Assembly: GCF_002086125.1 (NCBI RefSeq)
Contig: NZ_MVHG01000015.1
Span: 30,918 to 94,917, forward strand
Length of the DNA: 64,000 bases
Direction: 5' to 3'
From: Mycobacterium arosiense ATCC BAA-1401 = DSM 45069
GTDB lineage: Bacteria; Actinomycetota; Actinomycetes; Mycobacteriales; Mycobacteriaceae
Below are positions 27,401 through 36,859 of the stretch, piece after piece. The number at the start of each line of letters is the position of its first letter. Position 1 is the stretch's first letter. The notes below the pieces were generated by a model. The model worked only from the letters and a program-made list of their open reading frames with translations, was not told the origin of the DNA and searched no databases. The position numbers and the translations under genes are program-made.

Positions 27401-28585
27401 TCAGCGGAAGGCGTCGCTGCCGGTGAACGCCTGGCCGAGGACGAGCTGGTGCATCTCCGGTGTGCCCTCGTACGTCAGCACCGATTCCAGGTTCACCATG
27501 TGCCGGATGACGGGGTATTCCAGCGATATTCCGTTGCCGCCCAATATGGTTCGTGCGGTCCGGCAGATCTTGATCGCCTCGCGGGTGTTGTTGAGCTTGC
27601 CGAAGCTGACCTGCTCGGGTCGCAGCCCGGCGCTGTCCTTGAGGCGGCCGAGGTGCAGCGAGAGCAGCTGGCCCTTGTGCAGCTCGACGGCCATGTCGAC
27701 GAGCTTGGCCTGGGTCAGCTGGAAGCCGGCGATGGGGCGGCCGAACTGGGTGCGCTGCGTGGCGTAATCCAATGCGGCCTGCCACGCCGAGCGCGCGGCT
27801 CCCATCGAGCCCCAGACGATTCCGTAGCGGGCCTCGGACAGACAGGACAGCGGCCCGCGCAGCCCCTTGGCCTCGGGCAGCATCGCCTCGGCGGGCACCC
27901 GCACGTCGTCGAGCACCAGCTCGCTGGTGATGGAGGCCCGCAGCGAGAGCTTGTGATGAATCGTGTTGGCGGAGAACCCCGGTGTCTTGGTGGGCACGAT
28001 GAAGCCGCGGATGCCGTCGTCGGTGGCGGCCCACACGACGGCGACGTCGGCCACCGAGCCGTTGGTGATCCACAGCTTGCGGCCGTTGAGCACCCAGTCC
28101 GAACCATCTTTGCGGGCCCGAGTTTTCATGGCGGCGGGATCGGAGCCGACGTCGGGTTCGGTCAGTCCGAAGCAGCCGAGCAGCTCGCCGGTGGCCATGC
28201 CGGGCAGCCATTGTTGTTTCTGCTCCTCGGATCCGAAATTCCAGATCGCGAACATGGCCAGCGAACCCTGCACCGAGACCATCGACCGAAGGCCGGAGTC
28301 GGCGGCCTCGAGCTCCACGCACGCCAGTCCGTAGTGCACGGCCGAGGCGCCGCCGCAGCCGTACCCATTCAGGTGCATGCCCAGCAGGCCGAGCTGACCG
28401 AACCCCTTGGCCAGTTCGCGCACCGGCAGGTCGCCGATCTCGAACCACTCCGCCACGTGCGGCAGGACGTTCTCGGCGCAGAATTGCCTGACGGTGTCGC
28501 GCACCGCGAGCTCGTCGCTGGATAGCGAGGCGTCGAGGCCGAGCGGGTCGTCGGGGTCGAAGGCGGGTGGCGTCTGGGTGCTCAT
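27401..28585 (-). CDS. fadE7: Acyl-CoA dehydrogenase FadE7 (glutaryl-CoA dehydrogenase-like)
   Basis: 394 aa, matching FadE7 (Rv0400c). GCFGLTEPDVGSDPAAM and WVLNGRKLWITNGSVADVAVV are the usual motifs. The catalytic Glu lies in LTYEGTPEMHQLVLGQAFTG near the C-terminus, as in glutaryl-CoA and isobutyryl-type dehydrogenases. This class oxidises, and in true glutaryl-CoA dehydrogenases also decarboxylates, a short dicarboxyl- or branched acyl-CoA. It is the first gene of the operon, with a 136-bp divergent promoter region shared with the DUF3054 gene. Confidence 0.9.
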   Translation of the reverse strand: MSTQTPPAFDPDDPLGLDASLSSDELAVRDTVRQFCAENVLPHVAEWFEIGDLPVRELAKGFGQLGLLGMHLNGYGCGGASAVHYGLACVELEAADSGLRSMVSVQGSLAMFAIWNFGSEEQKQQWLPGMATGELLGCFGLTEPDVGSDPAAMKTRARKDGSDWVLNGRKLWITNGSVADVAVVWAATDDGIRGFIVPTKTPGFSANTIHHKLSLRASITSELVLDDVRVPAEAMLPEAKGLRGPLSCLSEARYGIVWGSMGAARSAWQAALDYATQRTQFGRPIAGFQLTQAKLVDMAVELHKGQLLSLHLGRLKDSAGLRPEQVSFGKLNNTREAIKICRTARTILGGNGISLEYPVIRHMVNLESVLTYEGTPEMHQLVLGQAFTGSDAFR

Positions 28586-28638
28586 GTGATCAGCCTGCCA
28601 CCGCCGGGCCGACGGTTACCACCGAAGGGCCGCCGTAG

Positions 28639-28667
28639 TGAATGCCTATTCATCGCTGACGAATCTA
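28639..28667. promoter_or_regulatory. Candidate TetR operator in fadE7/DUF3054 divergent region
   Basis: TGAAT-GCCT-ATTCA (28639-28652) is a perfect 5-bp inverted repeat, immediately followed by GAAT after ATTC-ATCGCTGAC (28648-28664), making overlapping half-sites. It lies 53 bp upstream of the fadE7 start. Position and form fit an operator for the operon's own TetR protein. No measurement supports it. Confidence 0.4.
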
Positions 28668-28721
28668 GGTTCACCGCGGCTGCGCGGTCAAGATCGGGCG
28701 GCGTCCCGGTAGTCTCGCTGC

Positions 28722-29093
28722 ATGCTTGGGCGCAAGCGGCCGGCCTGGCTCGCGGTGGACGTCATCGCCGTGCTGGTGTTCTGCGCCGTGGGGCGCCGCA
28801 GCCACGACGAGGGCCTCAACATCACCGGCGTCGCCATGACGGCGTGGCCGTTTCTCACCGGCACCGTCGTCGGGTGGGTCGTCTCCCGCGCGTGGCGGCG
28901 GCCGACGGCGGTGGCGCCGACCGGGGTCAGCGTGTGGCTGTGCACCGTGGTCGTCGGCATGCTGCTGCGCAAGGCGACGTCCGCGGGCGTGGCGGCAAGT
29001 TTCGTAATGGTGGCCACGACGGTCACCGCGGTGTTGTTGCTGGGCTGGCGAGTGGCCGCCGCGGTGTCCCTGCGGCGCCGCTCCGGCGTCTGA
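28722..29093 (+). CDS. DUF3054 membrane protein
   Basis: 123 aa, about four transmembrane helices (PAWLAVDVIAVLVFCAVGRR, WPFLTGTVVGWVV, VWLCTVVVGMLLR, VMVATTVTAVLLLGWR). The motif VDVIAVLVFCAVGRRSHDEG is typical of DUF3054 proteins, small actinobacterial membrane proteins of unknown function (Rv0401-like). TAGTCT (28710-28715) ends 6 nt before the ATG, so the mRNA may be leaderless. The methyltransferase gene follows 7 bp later. Confidence 0.82.
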   Translation: MLGRKRPAWLAVDVIAVLVFCAVGRRSHDEGLNITGVAMTAWPFLTGTVVGWVVSRAWRRPTAVAPTGVSVWLCTVVVGMLLRKATSAGVAASFVMVATTVTAVLLLGWRVAAAVSLRRRSGV

Positions 29094-29100
29094 GCCGACC

Positions 29101-29982
29101 ATGGCGCAGACGGTTGACCTGGCCGTGACCGCGGCCTTCGGCGCGGCCGCGCGGGCGGTGGCCACGCACCGGGGCCTGCTGAACGATCCGTTCGCCGAGC
29201 CGCTGTTGTGCGCCGCCGGGATCGACTACCTCACCCGCGCGATCAAGGACCACGTGTTCGCGGCCGACGAGGGCGACGACCCGGCCGTGACGGCGCTGAT
29301 GGACGCGTTGGCGGCGCACACGCGGTTCGTGGATGAATTCCTGGCCGACGCCGGCCGGGCGGGAATCCGCCAGGTGGTGATCCTGGCGTCGGGTTCGGAC
29401 ACCCGGCCGTACCGGCTGTGGTGGCCCAGGGGCACCACGGTCTATGAGGTCGATCGGCCACAGGTGCTCGACTTCAAAGCCGAGGTGCTGCGCAAGCTGG
29501 ACGCCGAATTGGCCACCCACCGGTGCGCGGTCGGCACTGAGCTGAGCCGGGATTGGCCGGCGGCGCTGCGCCGGGTCGGGTTCGACGCCGCCCAGCCCAC
29601 GGTCTGGGTCGCCGAGCAGTTGCTCGTCGGCTACTTGGCGCCCGACGAGCAGAATCGACTGCTCGACGCCGTGACCGCCTCGAGCGCTCCCGGCAGCCGG
29701 TTCACGGCCGACCACATGCCCACCTGGAATCCGTTGCAGCTCGGGGCCGAGCGCGCTTTCGTCGACGGCTGGCGGCGGCGCGGCCTGGACCTCGACCTGG
29801 CCAGCCTGACCCATCCCGGCGAATACCATTATTTGCCAGAGTATTTGGCGAACCAGGGCTGGAAAACGGCCGGGCGCGACATCACCGAACTGTTGGGTGC
29901 GATAGGCCTAGACAAGCGGCGACGGACGGGCCCCGGCGACTCCGAGTTCGTCCCGGAATACCTCACCGCGACCCGCGTTTGA
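29101..29982 (+). CDS. SAM-dependent methyltransferase (LCM/PF04072 type)
   Basis: 293 aa member of the large mycobacterial family of putative S-adenosylmethionine methyltransferases. It has NDPFAEPLL near the N-terminus, the SAM motif QVVILASGSDTRPYRL, and VYEVDRPQVLDFKAEVL with the ribose-binding acid. Related proteins methylate leucine carboxylates or polyketide-derived lipids. The substrate here is unknown. It is probably translated from the same mRNA as the DUF3054 gene. Confidence 0.88.
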   Translation: MAQTVDLAVTAAFGAAARAVATHRGLLNDPFAEPLLCAAGIDYLTRAIKDHVFAADEGDDPAVTALMDALAAHTRFVDEFLADAGRAGIRQVVILASGSDTRPYRLWWPRGTTVYEVDRPQVLDFKAEVLRKLDAELATHRCAVGTELSRDWPAALRRVGFDAAQPTVWVAEQLLVGYLAPDEQNRLLDAVTASSAPGSRFTADHMPTWNPLQLGAERAFVDGWRRRGLDLDLASLTHPGEYHYLPEYLANQGWKTAGRDITELLGAIGLDKRRRTGPGDSEFVPEYLTATRV

Positions 29983-29991
29983 GCCTTGGTG

Positions 29992-30492
29992 ATGCCGGAG
30001 TCAACCACGCCCCACGGCCAACTGCGGTTCGTGTCGGTCACTTACGACGACCCGCTGGCGCAACCGCTGCTGGCCGAACTGGCCGTCGAGTATGCGCAAC
30101 GGTACGGCGGCACACCGAGCGCCCACCTGGCCTGGCTGCCCGTGCCCGAGGCCGAGTTGGCGCCGCCGGACGGCGGACTGCTGATCGGCGTCGTGGACGG
30201 GGTGCCGGTGACCGGCGGTGCGTTTCGCCGCTACGACGCCGAGACCGCCGAGCTGAAGCGGATTTGGACCGACGGCGCGCACCGGCGCCGCGGCTACGCC
30301 AGGGCGCTGCTGGCTGCGCTGGAGGCCGAAACCCTGGCGCGGGGGTATCGGCGGCTCTACCTGATCACCGGCAACCGGCAGCCCGAGGCCGAGGCGCTCT
30401 ATGACGCGACGGGATACACCCGGACAACACCGGATCCGCTGCCTAACTGGGGCCCGTTCATTCCGATCGCCTTCGAGAAGTGGCTGAGTTAG
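29992..30492 (+). CDS. GNAT-family N-acetyltransferase
   Basis: 166 aa from ATG 29992 (MPESTTPHGQLRFVSV). The acetyl-CoA binding motif A is LKRIWTDGAHRRRGYARALLAALE, with R-R-R-G-Y-A for the Q/RxxGxG/A pyrophosphate loop, and the C-terminal LYLITGNRQPEAEALYDATGY is typical of motif B. Substrate unknown. It is 9 bp after the methyltransferase stop. Confidence 0.87.
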   Translation: MPESTTPHGQLRFVSVTYDDPLAQPLLAELAVEYAQRYGGTPSAHLAWLPVPEAELAPPDGGLLIGVVDGVPVTGGAFRRYDAETAELKRIWTDGAHRRRGYARALLAALEAETLARGYRRLYLITGNRQPEAEALYDATGYTRTTPDPLPNWGPFIPIAFEKWLS

Positions 30493-30519
30493 GCGTTTGC
30501 TGCTGGCTTCGCCTTCACC

Positions 30520-30631
30520 AGTGTGAATCGTCGGCTTTCGGTGTGAATTCTTGGTGGCGACACGCCGACAACAGCCGCCGTAGGTTCACGCTGAAGACCA
30601 AGGATTCTCGCTCAAACCCGTGAATTCGCAG
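30520..30631. repeat. Dispersed palindromic repeat, copy 1
   Basis: Intergenic element between the GNAT and metallo-beta-lactamase genes. It is bounded by GTGTGAA (30541-30547) and TTCACGC (30585-30591), with a core of about 38 bp (30552-30589) beginning TGGTGGCGACACGCC and ending CCGCCGTAGGTTCAC. The core matches copy 2 (36864-36901) in the same orientation with 6 mismatches, but the flanks (AGTGTGAATCGTCGGCTTT on the left) match copy 2 only as reverse complement. It also carries about 18 extra nt near its right end relative to copy 2. Confidence 0.7.
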
Positions 30632-30642
30632 TCGGTTTCGCC

Positions 30643-31389
30643 TTACTGGGCAAGCGCGACTGCCCGCGCCGTCGCTTCCCGGATCGGGCCGCGCCACACG
30701 TCGCCGTGGCCGGGCAACAGGACCTCGGTGTCCAGCAGGGCCAGTGCGTCCAGGCTGCGCAGCGAGTTCTGCTGGCTGTGGCTGAACACCGCGGGCAGCA
30801 GCTGCGGCCCACCCCGGCACAGCAGTGGGTGCCCGGTGATCAGCGCGTCGCCGCTGACCAGCGCCCCGTCCACCACGTACGAGCAGTGCCCGCTGGTGTG
30901 CCCGGGGGTGAACACCGGCCTCGGGTGACCCGGCAGCGCGGCGGCCACCTCGGCGGTCAGCGGCCGGGTGGCGGGAATGCCGTCGCGGATCAAGCCGCCG
31001 CTGCGCAGCACGTGCAGGCCCCACGCCGCCCACCGTGGCCGCCAAATGCGCAGGGCCACATCGAAAACCGATGCCTGTTGCAGGTACTCCCGCTTGGCGT
31101 GGCCCACCTCCTCGGCGTGGCAGTACACGGCGGTGCCGTATTCGCTGGCGAGCCAGATCGCCGAGCCCAGGTGGTCGATGTGTGCGTGCGTGAGCAGGAC
31201 GGCGCGCACGTCGCCGGGGCCGTAGCTGAGCTCCCGCAGCGACGACAGCACGGCCTCGCGGTCGCCGGGATATCCGGCGTCGATCATCAGCACGCCGGTG
31301 CCGTCGACGACCAGCGTCCAGTTAACGGCCTCTCCCTGGGCGAGGTACACCGTATCGGTCACTTGAACCAGAGCTGGTGCCGATCCCAT
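30643..31389 (-). CDS. Metallo-beta-lactamase-fold hydrolase
   Basis: 248 aa from ATG 31389 (MGSAPALVQVTDTVYLAQG), Rv0406c-like. The HxHxDH zinc motif is LLTHAHIDHLGSA; further ligands are in FTPGHTSGHCSYV, LVSGDALITG and LLPGHGDVW. This pattern is that of glyoxalase II-like and general MBL hydrolases, not of a beta-lactamase resistance enzyme. The much longer open frame upstream runs through the 55-bp tandem repeats and is an artefact. Confidence 0.88.
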   Translation of the reverse strand: MGSAPALVQVTDTVYLAQGEAVNWTLVVDGTGVLMIDAGYPGDREAVLSSLRELSYGPGDVRAVLLTHAHIDHLGSAIWLASEYGTAVYCHAEEVGHAKREYLQQASVFDVALRIWRPRWAAWGLHVLRSGGLIRDGIPATRPLTAEVAAALPGHPRPVFTPGHTSGHCSYVVDGALVSGDALITGHPLLCRGGPQLLPAVFSHSQQNSLRSLDALALLDTEVLLPGHGDVWRGPIREATARAVALAQ

Positions 31390-31402
31390 GCCCGCGAGTG
31401 TA

Positions 31403-31655
31403 GGGCGCGGCGGGTCGCGACCCTTGGCGCAGGAGCGATCGCAAGCGCGGCGTAGCCGGGCGCGGCGGGTCGCGACCCTTGGCGCAGGAGCGATCGCAAG
31501 CGCGGCGTAGCCGGGCGCGGCGGGTCGCGACCCTTGGCGCAGGAGCGATCGCAAGCGCGGCGTAGCCGGGCGCGGCGGGTCGCGACCCTTGGCGCAGGAG
31601 CGATCGCAAGCGCGGCGTAGCCGGGCGCGGCGGGTCGCGACCCTTGGCGCAGGAG
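31403..31655. repeat. 55-bp tandem repeat (VNTR), 4.6 copies
   Basis: Unit starts at 31403, 31458, 31513, 31568 and 31623; four complete 55-bp units and a 33-bp partial one. Each starts GGGCGCGGCGGGTCGCGACC and contains the GCGATCGC palindrome. I see no differences between copies. The array occupies almost the whole 278-bp divergent region between the hydrolase gene and fgd1, and its final CGCAGGAG lies 12 nt before the fgd1 start codon. Period and location fit the MIRU/VNTR class of mycobacterial minisatellites, whose copy number varies between strains. Confidence 0.95.
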
Positions 31656-31667
31656 TAGAAAGAACGA

Positions 31668-32678
31668 GTGGCTGAACTGAAACTCGGATACAAAGCTTCC
31701 GCTGAACAATTTGCACCGCGCGAGCTCGTCGAACTCGCTGTCGCCGCCGAGGGGCACGGCATGGACAGCGCAACCGTCAGTGACCACTTCCAGCCGTGGC
31801 GGCACGAGGGTGGGCACGCGCCGTTCTCGCTGGCCTGGATGACCGCCGTCGGCGAGCGCACCAAGAGGCTGGTGCTGGGCACCTCGGTGCTGACCCCGAC
31901 CTTCCGGTACAACCCCGCCGTCATCGCGCAGGCGTTCGCCACGATGGGGTGCCTGTACCCGGATCGCATTTTCCTCGGCGTCGGCACCGGCGAGTCGCTC
32001 AACGAGATCGCCACCGGATACGAGGGCGAGTGGCCGGAGTTCAAGGAACGCTATGCCCGGCTGCGCGAATCGGTGCGGCTGATGCGCGAACTGTGGCTGG
32101 GCGACCGCGTCGACTTCGAGGGCGAGTATTACCACACCAAGGGCGCCTCCATCTATGACGTGCCCGAGGGCGGCATCCCGATCTACATCGCCGCGGGCGG
32201 TCCGCAGGTGGCCAAGTACGCGGGCCGCGCCGGCGACGGGTTCATCTGCACCTCGGGCAAGGGCGAGGAGCTGTATAAGGACAAGCTGATGCCCGCCATG
32301 AGGGAGGGCGCGGAGGCGGCCGGCAAGAACCCCGACGACGTCGACCGGATGATCGAAATCAAGATCTCCTACGACACCGACCCGGACAAGGCGCTGGAGA
32401 ACACCCGGTTCTGGGCGCCGCTGTCGCTGACGGCCGAACAGAAGACCGGCATTCACGACCCGCTGGAAATGGAGAAGGCCGCCGACGAGCTGCCCATCGA
32501 GCAGGTCGCCAAGCGCTGGATCGTGGCTTCGGATCCCGACGAGGCGGTCGAAAAGGTGGGCCAGTACGTGAAATGGGGCCTGAACCACCTGGTGTTCCAC
32601 GCACCCGGCCATGACCAGCGCCGGTTCCTCGAGCTCTTCGAGAAGGACCTGGCGCCGCGGCTGCGGCGACTGGCCTGA
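31668..32678 (+). CDS. fgd1: F420-dependent glucose-6-phosphate dehydrogenase
   Basis: 336 aa, the same length as Rv0407. It oxidises glucose-6-phosphate to 6-phosphogluconolactone and reduces coenzyme F420, the source of F420H2 for nitroreductases (including those activating pretomanid and delamanid) and for redox defence. Luciferase-like TIM barrel with [12 protein letters not shown] (catalytic His region), [18 protein letters not shown] and [27 protein letters not shown]. The GTG at 31668 ([10 protein letters not shown]) gives the known N-terminus. Its upstream region is the VNTR. Confidence 0.97.
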   Translation: MAELKLGYKASAEQFAPRELVELAVAAEGHGMDSATVSDHFQPWRHEGGHAPFSLAWMTAVGERTKRLVLGTSVLTPTFRYNPAVIAQAFATMGCLYPDRIFLGVGTGESLNEIATGYEGEWPEFKERYARLRESVRLMRELWLGDRVDFEGEYYHTKGASIYDVPEGGIPIYIAAGGPQVAKYAGRAGDGFICTSGKGEELYKDKLMPAMREGAEAAGKNPDDVDRMIEIKISYDTDPDKALENTRFWAPLSLTAEQKTGIHDPLEMEKAADELPIEQVAKRWIVASDPDEAVEKVGQYVKWGLNHLVFHAPGHDQRRFLELFEKDLAPRLRRLA

Positions 32679-32704
32679 GGGGCCTTTGCCCCGGTGTCGG
32701 TCCA

Positions 32705-34771
32705 GTGACAGCGATCTATATCGCGGCCCCCGAGCCGGAGACCGGGAAGTCGACGATCGCGCTCGGGCTGCTGCACCGGCTGACCGCGACGGTCGCCAAA
32801 GTCGGTGTGTTCCGCCCGATTACGCGCTCCGACGACGGTGAGGACCGCGACTACATCCTGGAACTGCTGTTGTCGCGGACCACCGCGGGCCTGACCTACG
32901 AGCAATGCGTCGGCGTCACCTATGCGCAGCTGCACGCCGACTTTGACGCGGCCATCGCCGGCATCGTCGACGCCTACCACGCGGTGGCCGAGATGTGCGA
33001 CGTGGTGGTGATCGTCGGCAGCGACTACACCGATGTGGCCCGGCCCGCGGAGCTTTCGACCAACGCGCGCATCGCGGTCAATCTCGGTGCGCCGTTGTTG
33101 CTGACGGTCAGCGGCAAGGGGCGCGCGGCCGCCGAGGTGGCCGGCGTCGTCGAGGTATGCCTCGCCGAACTGGACGCCCAGCATGCCCACACCGCCGCCG
33201 TGGTGGCCAACCGCTGCGAGCCGGCCGAGCTGACCGAGGTCGCGCAGGCCTTGGGTAAATTCGCCCAGCGCAGCTACGTGCTGCCCGACGCGCCGCTGCT
33301 GTCCGCGCCGACGGTGGCCGAGCTGCAAAAGGCGGTCGGCGCGACGCCGGTCAGCGGCGAAGAGTCACTGCGCGAACGCGAGGTCACCGGCGTGCTGGTC
33401 GCCGGGATGACCGCCGACCACGTCCTGGAACGGTTGCGCGACGGCATGGCGGTCATCACCCCCGGCGACCGCTCGGACGTGGTGCTCGCCGTCGCCAGTG
33501 CCCATGCGGCCGAAGGCTTCCCGTCGCTGTCGTGCATCGTGCTCAACGGGGGATTTCAGCTGCACCCGTCCATCGCCGCCCTGGTCGCCGGGCTTCGGCT
33601 GCGCCTGCCCATCGTCGCCACCGCATTGGGCACCTACGACACGGCCGGTGCGGCGGCCTCGGCCCGCGGCCGGGTCACCGCGACCTCGCAACGCAAGATC
33701 GACACCGCGGTGGAGCTGATGGACAGCCACGTCGACATCACCGATCTGCTTGCCCAGCTTGCCATTCCGATCCCAACCGTGGTCACGCCGCAAATGTTCA
33801 TTCACCAGCTGACGCTGCAGGCACGGTCGGATCGTAAGCACATCGTGCTACCCGAAGGCGACGACGACCGTATCCTGCGGTCGGCGGGCCGGGTGCTGCA
33901 GCGCCGCGTCGCCGACCTGACCATCCTGGGTGACGAAGCCCAAATCCGCCAGCGCGCAGGAGAACTCGGGGTGGACCTAGGCGACGCGACCGTCATCGAT
34001 CCGCGCAGCAGCCCGCTGCGCGACGAGTTCGCCGACCAGTACGCCGAGTTGCGCAAGGCCAAGGGCGTCACGGTCGAGCAGGCCCGCGAGACCATGTGCG
34101 ACGCCACGTATTTCGGCACCATGCTGGTGCAAAACTCCCATGTCGACGGCATGGTGTCCGGCGCCGCGCACACCACGGCGCACACCGTACGGCCGGCATT
34201 CGAGATCATCAAGACGGTCCCGGACGTCTCCACGGTGTCCAGCATCTTCCTGATGTGCCTGCCTGACCGGGTGCTGGCATACGGTGACTGCGCGATCATC
34301 CCGAACCCGACACCGGAGCAACTGGCCGACATCGCCATCTCCTCGGCGCGCACCGCCGCGCAGTTCGGCATTGAACCGCGGGTGGCGATGCTGTCGTACT
34401 CGACCGGCGACTCCGGTACCGGTGCGGACGTCGACAAGGTCAGGACGGCAACGGCATTGGTGCGCGAACGCAATCCCGCCTTGCCGGTGGAGGGGCCCAT
34501 TCAATACGACGCCGCGATCGAACCGTCGGTCGCGGCCACCAAATTGCGGGACTCGCCGGTGGCCGGTCGCGCGACGGTGCTGATCTTCCCCGACCTGAAC
34601 ACCGGCAACAACACCTACAAAGCGGTGCAACGCAGCGCCGGCGCGCTCGCCATCGGGCCGGTGCTGCAGGGCCTGCGCAAGCCGGTGAACGACCTGTCGC
34701 GGGGTGCCTTGGTTGAAGACATCGTCAACACCGTGGCCATTACCGCGATCCAGGCGCAGGGGCAGCCGTGA
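32705..34771 (+). CDS. pta: Phosphate acetyltransferase
   Basis: 688 aa long-form Pta. It converts acetyl-CoA and phosphate to acetyl phosphate. An N-terminal P-loop-like BioD/CobQ domain ([16 protein letters not shown] at about 8-23) is followed by the DRTGG domain (about 215-330) and the catalytic PTA_PTB domain from about 370 ([23 protein letters not shown]-type [35 protein letters not shown]). GTG 32705. The stop overlaps the ackA start (GTGA). Confidence 0.96.
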   Translation: MTAIYIAAPEPETGKSTIALGLLHRLTATVAKVGVFRPITRSDDGEDRDYILELLLSRTTAGLTYEQCVGVTYAQLHADFDAAIAGIVDAYHAVAEMCDVVVIVGSDYTDVARPAELSTNARIAVNLGAPLLLTVSGKGRAAAEVAGVVEVCLAELDAQHAHTAAVVANRCEPAELTEVAQALGKFAQRSYVLPDAPLLSAPTVAELQKAVGATPVSGEESLREREVTGVLVAGMTADHVLERLRDGMAVITPGDRSDVVLAVASAHAAEGFPSLSCIVLNGGFQLHPSIAALVAGLRLRLPIVATALGTYDTAGAAASARGRVTATSQRKIDTAVELMDSHVDITDLLAQLAIPIPTVVTPQMFIHQLTLQARSDRKHIVLPEGDDDRILRSAGRVLQRRVADLTILGDEAQIRQRAGELGVDLGDATVIDPRSSPLRDEFADQYAELRKAKGVTVEQARETMCDATYFGTMLVQNSHVDGMVSGAAHTTAHTVRPAFEIIKTVPDVSTVSSIFLMCLPDRVLAYGDCAIIPNPTPEQLADIAISSARTAAQFGIEPRVAMLSYSTGDSGTGADVDKVRTATALVRERNPALPVEGPIQYDAAIEPSVAATKLRDSPVAGRATVLIFPDLNTGNNTYKAVQRSAGALAIGPVLQGLRKPVNDLSRGALVEDIVNTVAITAIQAQGQP

Positions 34772-35922
34772 CGGGCTCCGGCGTGGTGCTGGTGATCAAC
34801 TCCGGCTCGTCGTCGCTGAAATACCAGGTGGTCGACCCCGATTCGGGTGCGGCCCGGGCGACGGGCCTGGTGGAGCGGATCGGAGAGGAATCGTCGGCGG
34901 TTCCCGACCATGACGCCGCGCTGCGCCGCGCGTTCGACGCGTTGGCCGACGAGGGCATCGACCTGAATTCGAGCGGGATCGTCGCGGTGGGGCATCGGGT
35001 GGTGCACGGCGGCAACACTTTTTATCGGCCCACGTTGCTGGATGATGCGGTGATCGGCCGGCTGCACGAATTGTCGGAGTTGGCCCCGCTGCACAACCCG
35101 CCCGCGCTCAAGGGCATCGATGTCGCGCGGAAACTGCTGCCCGGCATCGCCCACATCGCGGTGTTCGACACCGGATTCTTCCACGAACTGCCCCCGGCGG
35201 CGGCCACCTACGCGATCGATCGCGACCTGGCTCAGCGGTATCAGATCCGCCGGTACGGCTTCCACGGTACGTCGCACCGCTACGTCAGCGAGCAGGCCGC
35301 CGCCTTCCTGAAGCGGCCCGTCGACGACCTGAAACAGATTGTGCTGCATCTGGGTAACGGTTGCTCCGCGTCGGCGATCGCCGGCACCCGGCCGCTGGAC
35401 ACCTCGATGGGTCTGACCCCGCTGGAGGGGTTGGTGATGGGCACCCGCAGTGGCGATATCGATCCGAGCGTCGTCGCCTATCTGTCGCACGCGGCCGACA
35501 TGGGGGTCGACGACATCGAGTCCGTGCTCAATCAGCGGTCCGGCGTGCTGGGGTTGTCCGGCCAGCGTGACTTTCGCCGGCTGCGCACCATGATCGAGTC
35601 CGGCGACCGGGCGGCGCAATTGGCCCTTCAGGTGTTCACCCACCGGTTGCGCAAGTACGTCGGTGCTTACCTGGCGGTGCTGGGGCACACCGACGTCATC
35701 AGCTTCACCGCCGGCATCGGCGAGAACGATCCCGCGGTGCGCCGCGACGCGATGGCCGGCATGGAAGAACTGGGCATCGTGCTCGATGAGCGCCGCAACC
35801 TCGACGGCGGCAAGGGGGCGCGCCGGATCTCGGCCGACGATTCACCGATCGCGGTGCTGGTGATCCCGACCAACGAAGAACTGGCCATCGCCCGCGACTG
35901 CGTGAGCGTGCTGTCGTCGTAG
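34768..35922 (+). CDS. ackA: Acetate kinase
   Basis: 384 aa ASKHA kinase. It interconverts acetyl phosphate + ADP with acetate + ATP, completing the Pta-AckA route. [15 protein letters not shown] at the N-terminus, [12 protein letters not shown] with the substrate Arg/His, [10 protein letters not shown] with the catalytic Asp, and [14 protein letters not shown] 34768 overlaps the pta stop by 4 nt, so the two are translationally coupled. Confidence 0.96.
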   Translation: MTGSGVVLVINSGSSSLKYQVVDPDSGAARATGLVERIGEESSAVPDHDAALRRAFDALADEGIDLNSSGIVAVGHRVVHGGNTFYRPTLLDDAVIGRLHELSELAPLHNPPALKGIDVARKLLPGIAHIAVFDTGFFHELPPAAATYAIDRDLAQRYQIRRYGFHGTSHRYVSEQAAAFLKRPVDDLKQIVLHLGNGCSASAIAGTRPLDTSMGLTPLEGLVMGTRSGDIDPSVVAYLSHAADMGVDDIESVLNQRSGVLGLSGQRDFRRLRTMIESGDRAAQLALQVFTHRLRKYVGAYLAVLGHTDVISFTAGIGENDPAVRRDAMAGMEELGIVLDERRNLDGGKGARRISADDSPIAVLVIPTNEELAIARDCVSVLSS

Positions 35923-35995
35923 CCGGTAACCGTCCGGCCGGGGCCTGTGCACAGTCGCACCCGCAGAGCGCGGTTGGCGTGCGATGGTTCGCGGC

Positions 35996-36859
35996 ATGAG
36001 GCAAGCGCCGTTCATCGGCAGCGAGGAGCTGGCGTCGGGAAGGCTGAGCCGTCACCAGCTGCGGGCGGCCTATCGCGCGGTGTTTCCGAACGTGTACGTG
36101 CCCGCACACGTCGAGCCGTCGCTGCAGATGCGCATCCGGGCGGCCTGGCTTTGGTCGGGCCGCAGGGCGGTCGTCGGGGGAGCGGCCGCGGCGGCGCTGC
36201 ACGGCACCGAATGGATTCCCGACGGTGTTCCCGTCGAGCTGATCCACTCCAACACCCGTCCCCCGGACGGGGTGCTGACGCGCCGGGACAGGTTGGGTGC
36301 CGGCGAAACTCAGGTCCGCGACGGGCTGCCCGTCACGAGTCCGGAGCGGACCGCCTTCGATATCGGGAGGCGGGGCGCGGTGCGCTCGGCCGTCGTGCGG
36401 CTGGACGCGCTGGCCCGCGCGACGGGTTTCAAGACCGACGACGTGCTGCGTGTCGCGAGGGCACACCCTGGTTCGCCCGGGCTGCGGAGGCTCGAAACCG
36501 CGCTGGAACTCGTTGACGCAGGAGCGCAATCCCCTCGGGAGAGCTTCCTGCGGTTACTCCTTATCGACGCCGGCCTGCCCCGGCCGCAGACCCAGATTCC
36601 GGTGCTGGGGGTCGACGGCCTGCCCTCGGCCTACCTCGACCTGGGCTGGCGCGACCCGATGGTCGCCGTCGAATACGACGGCGACCAACACCGCACCGAC
36701 CGGCAGCAGTATGTCAAGGACATCCGCCGGATGGAGATGCTCGAGGAGCTGGGGTGGATCGTCGTCCGGGTCGTCGCCGAGGACCCGCCGGCAGCGATCA
36801 TCCGCCGGGTGCGGGCGGCGCTGGCGAAATCCACTGTGAATTCACGGTATTCAGCGTGA
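35996..36859 (+). CDS. DUF559-type, Vsr-like nuclease-fold protein
   Basis: 287 aa from ATG 35996 (MRQAPFIGSEELASGRLSRHQL); an ATG at 35984 is an alternative. The N-terminal part looks like an AbiEi-type winged helix (GRLSRHQLRAAYRAVFPNVYVP). The C-terminal domain has the Vsr/DUF559 restriction-fold pattern: PMVAVEYDGDQHRTDRQQYVKDIRRMEMLEELGWIVVRV, with E..D..QH as the putative metal and catalytic residues. The family is common in mycobacteria; function is unproven, possibly DNA processing or stress-related. No partner gene is adjacent. Its last 9 codons and stop lie inside copy 2 of the palindromic repeat. Confidence 0.75.
   Translation: MRQAPFIGSEELASGRLSRHQLRAAYRAVFPNVYVPAHVEPSLQMRIRAAWLWSGRRAVVGGAAAAALHGTEWIPDGVPVELIHSNTRPPDGVLTRRDRLGAGETQVRDGLPVTSPERTAFDIGRRGAVRSAVVRLDALARATGFKTDDVLRVARAHPGSPGLRRLETALELVDAGAQSPRESFLRLLLIDAGLPRPQTQIPVLGVDGLPSAYLDLGWRDPMVAVEYDGDQHRTDRQQYVKDIRRMEMLEELGWIVVRVVAEDPPAAIIRRVRAALAKSTVNSRYSA

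Noticed and set aside
31403..31655. CRISPR array
   Set aside because: The repeats are contiguous 55-bp units without spacers, and no cas genes are present.
31322..32044. Long open frames on the minus strand through the 55-bp repeats (proteins with repeated Arg/Ala/Pro-rich blocks)
   Set aside because: They exist only because the repeat unit has no stop on that strand in any frame; they overlap fgd1 and have no start signals.
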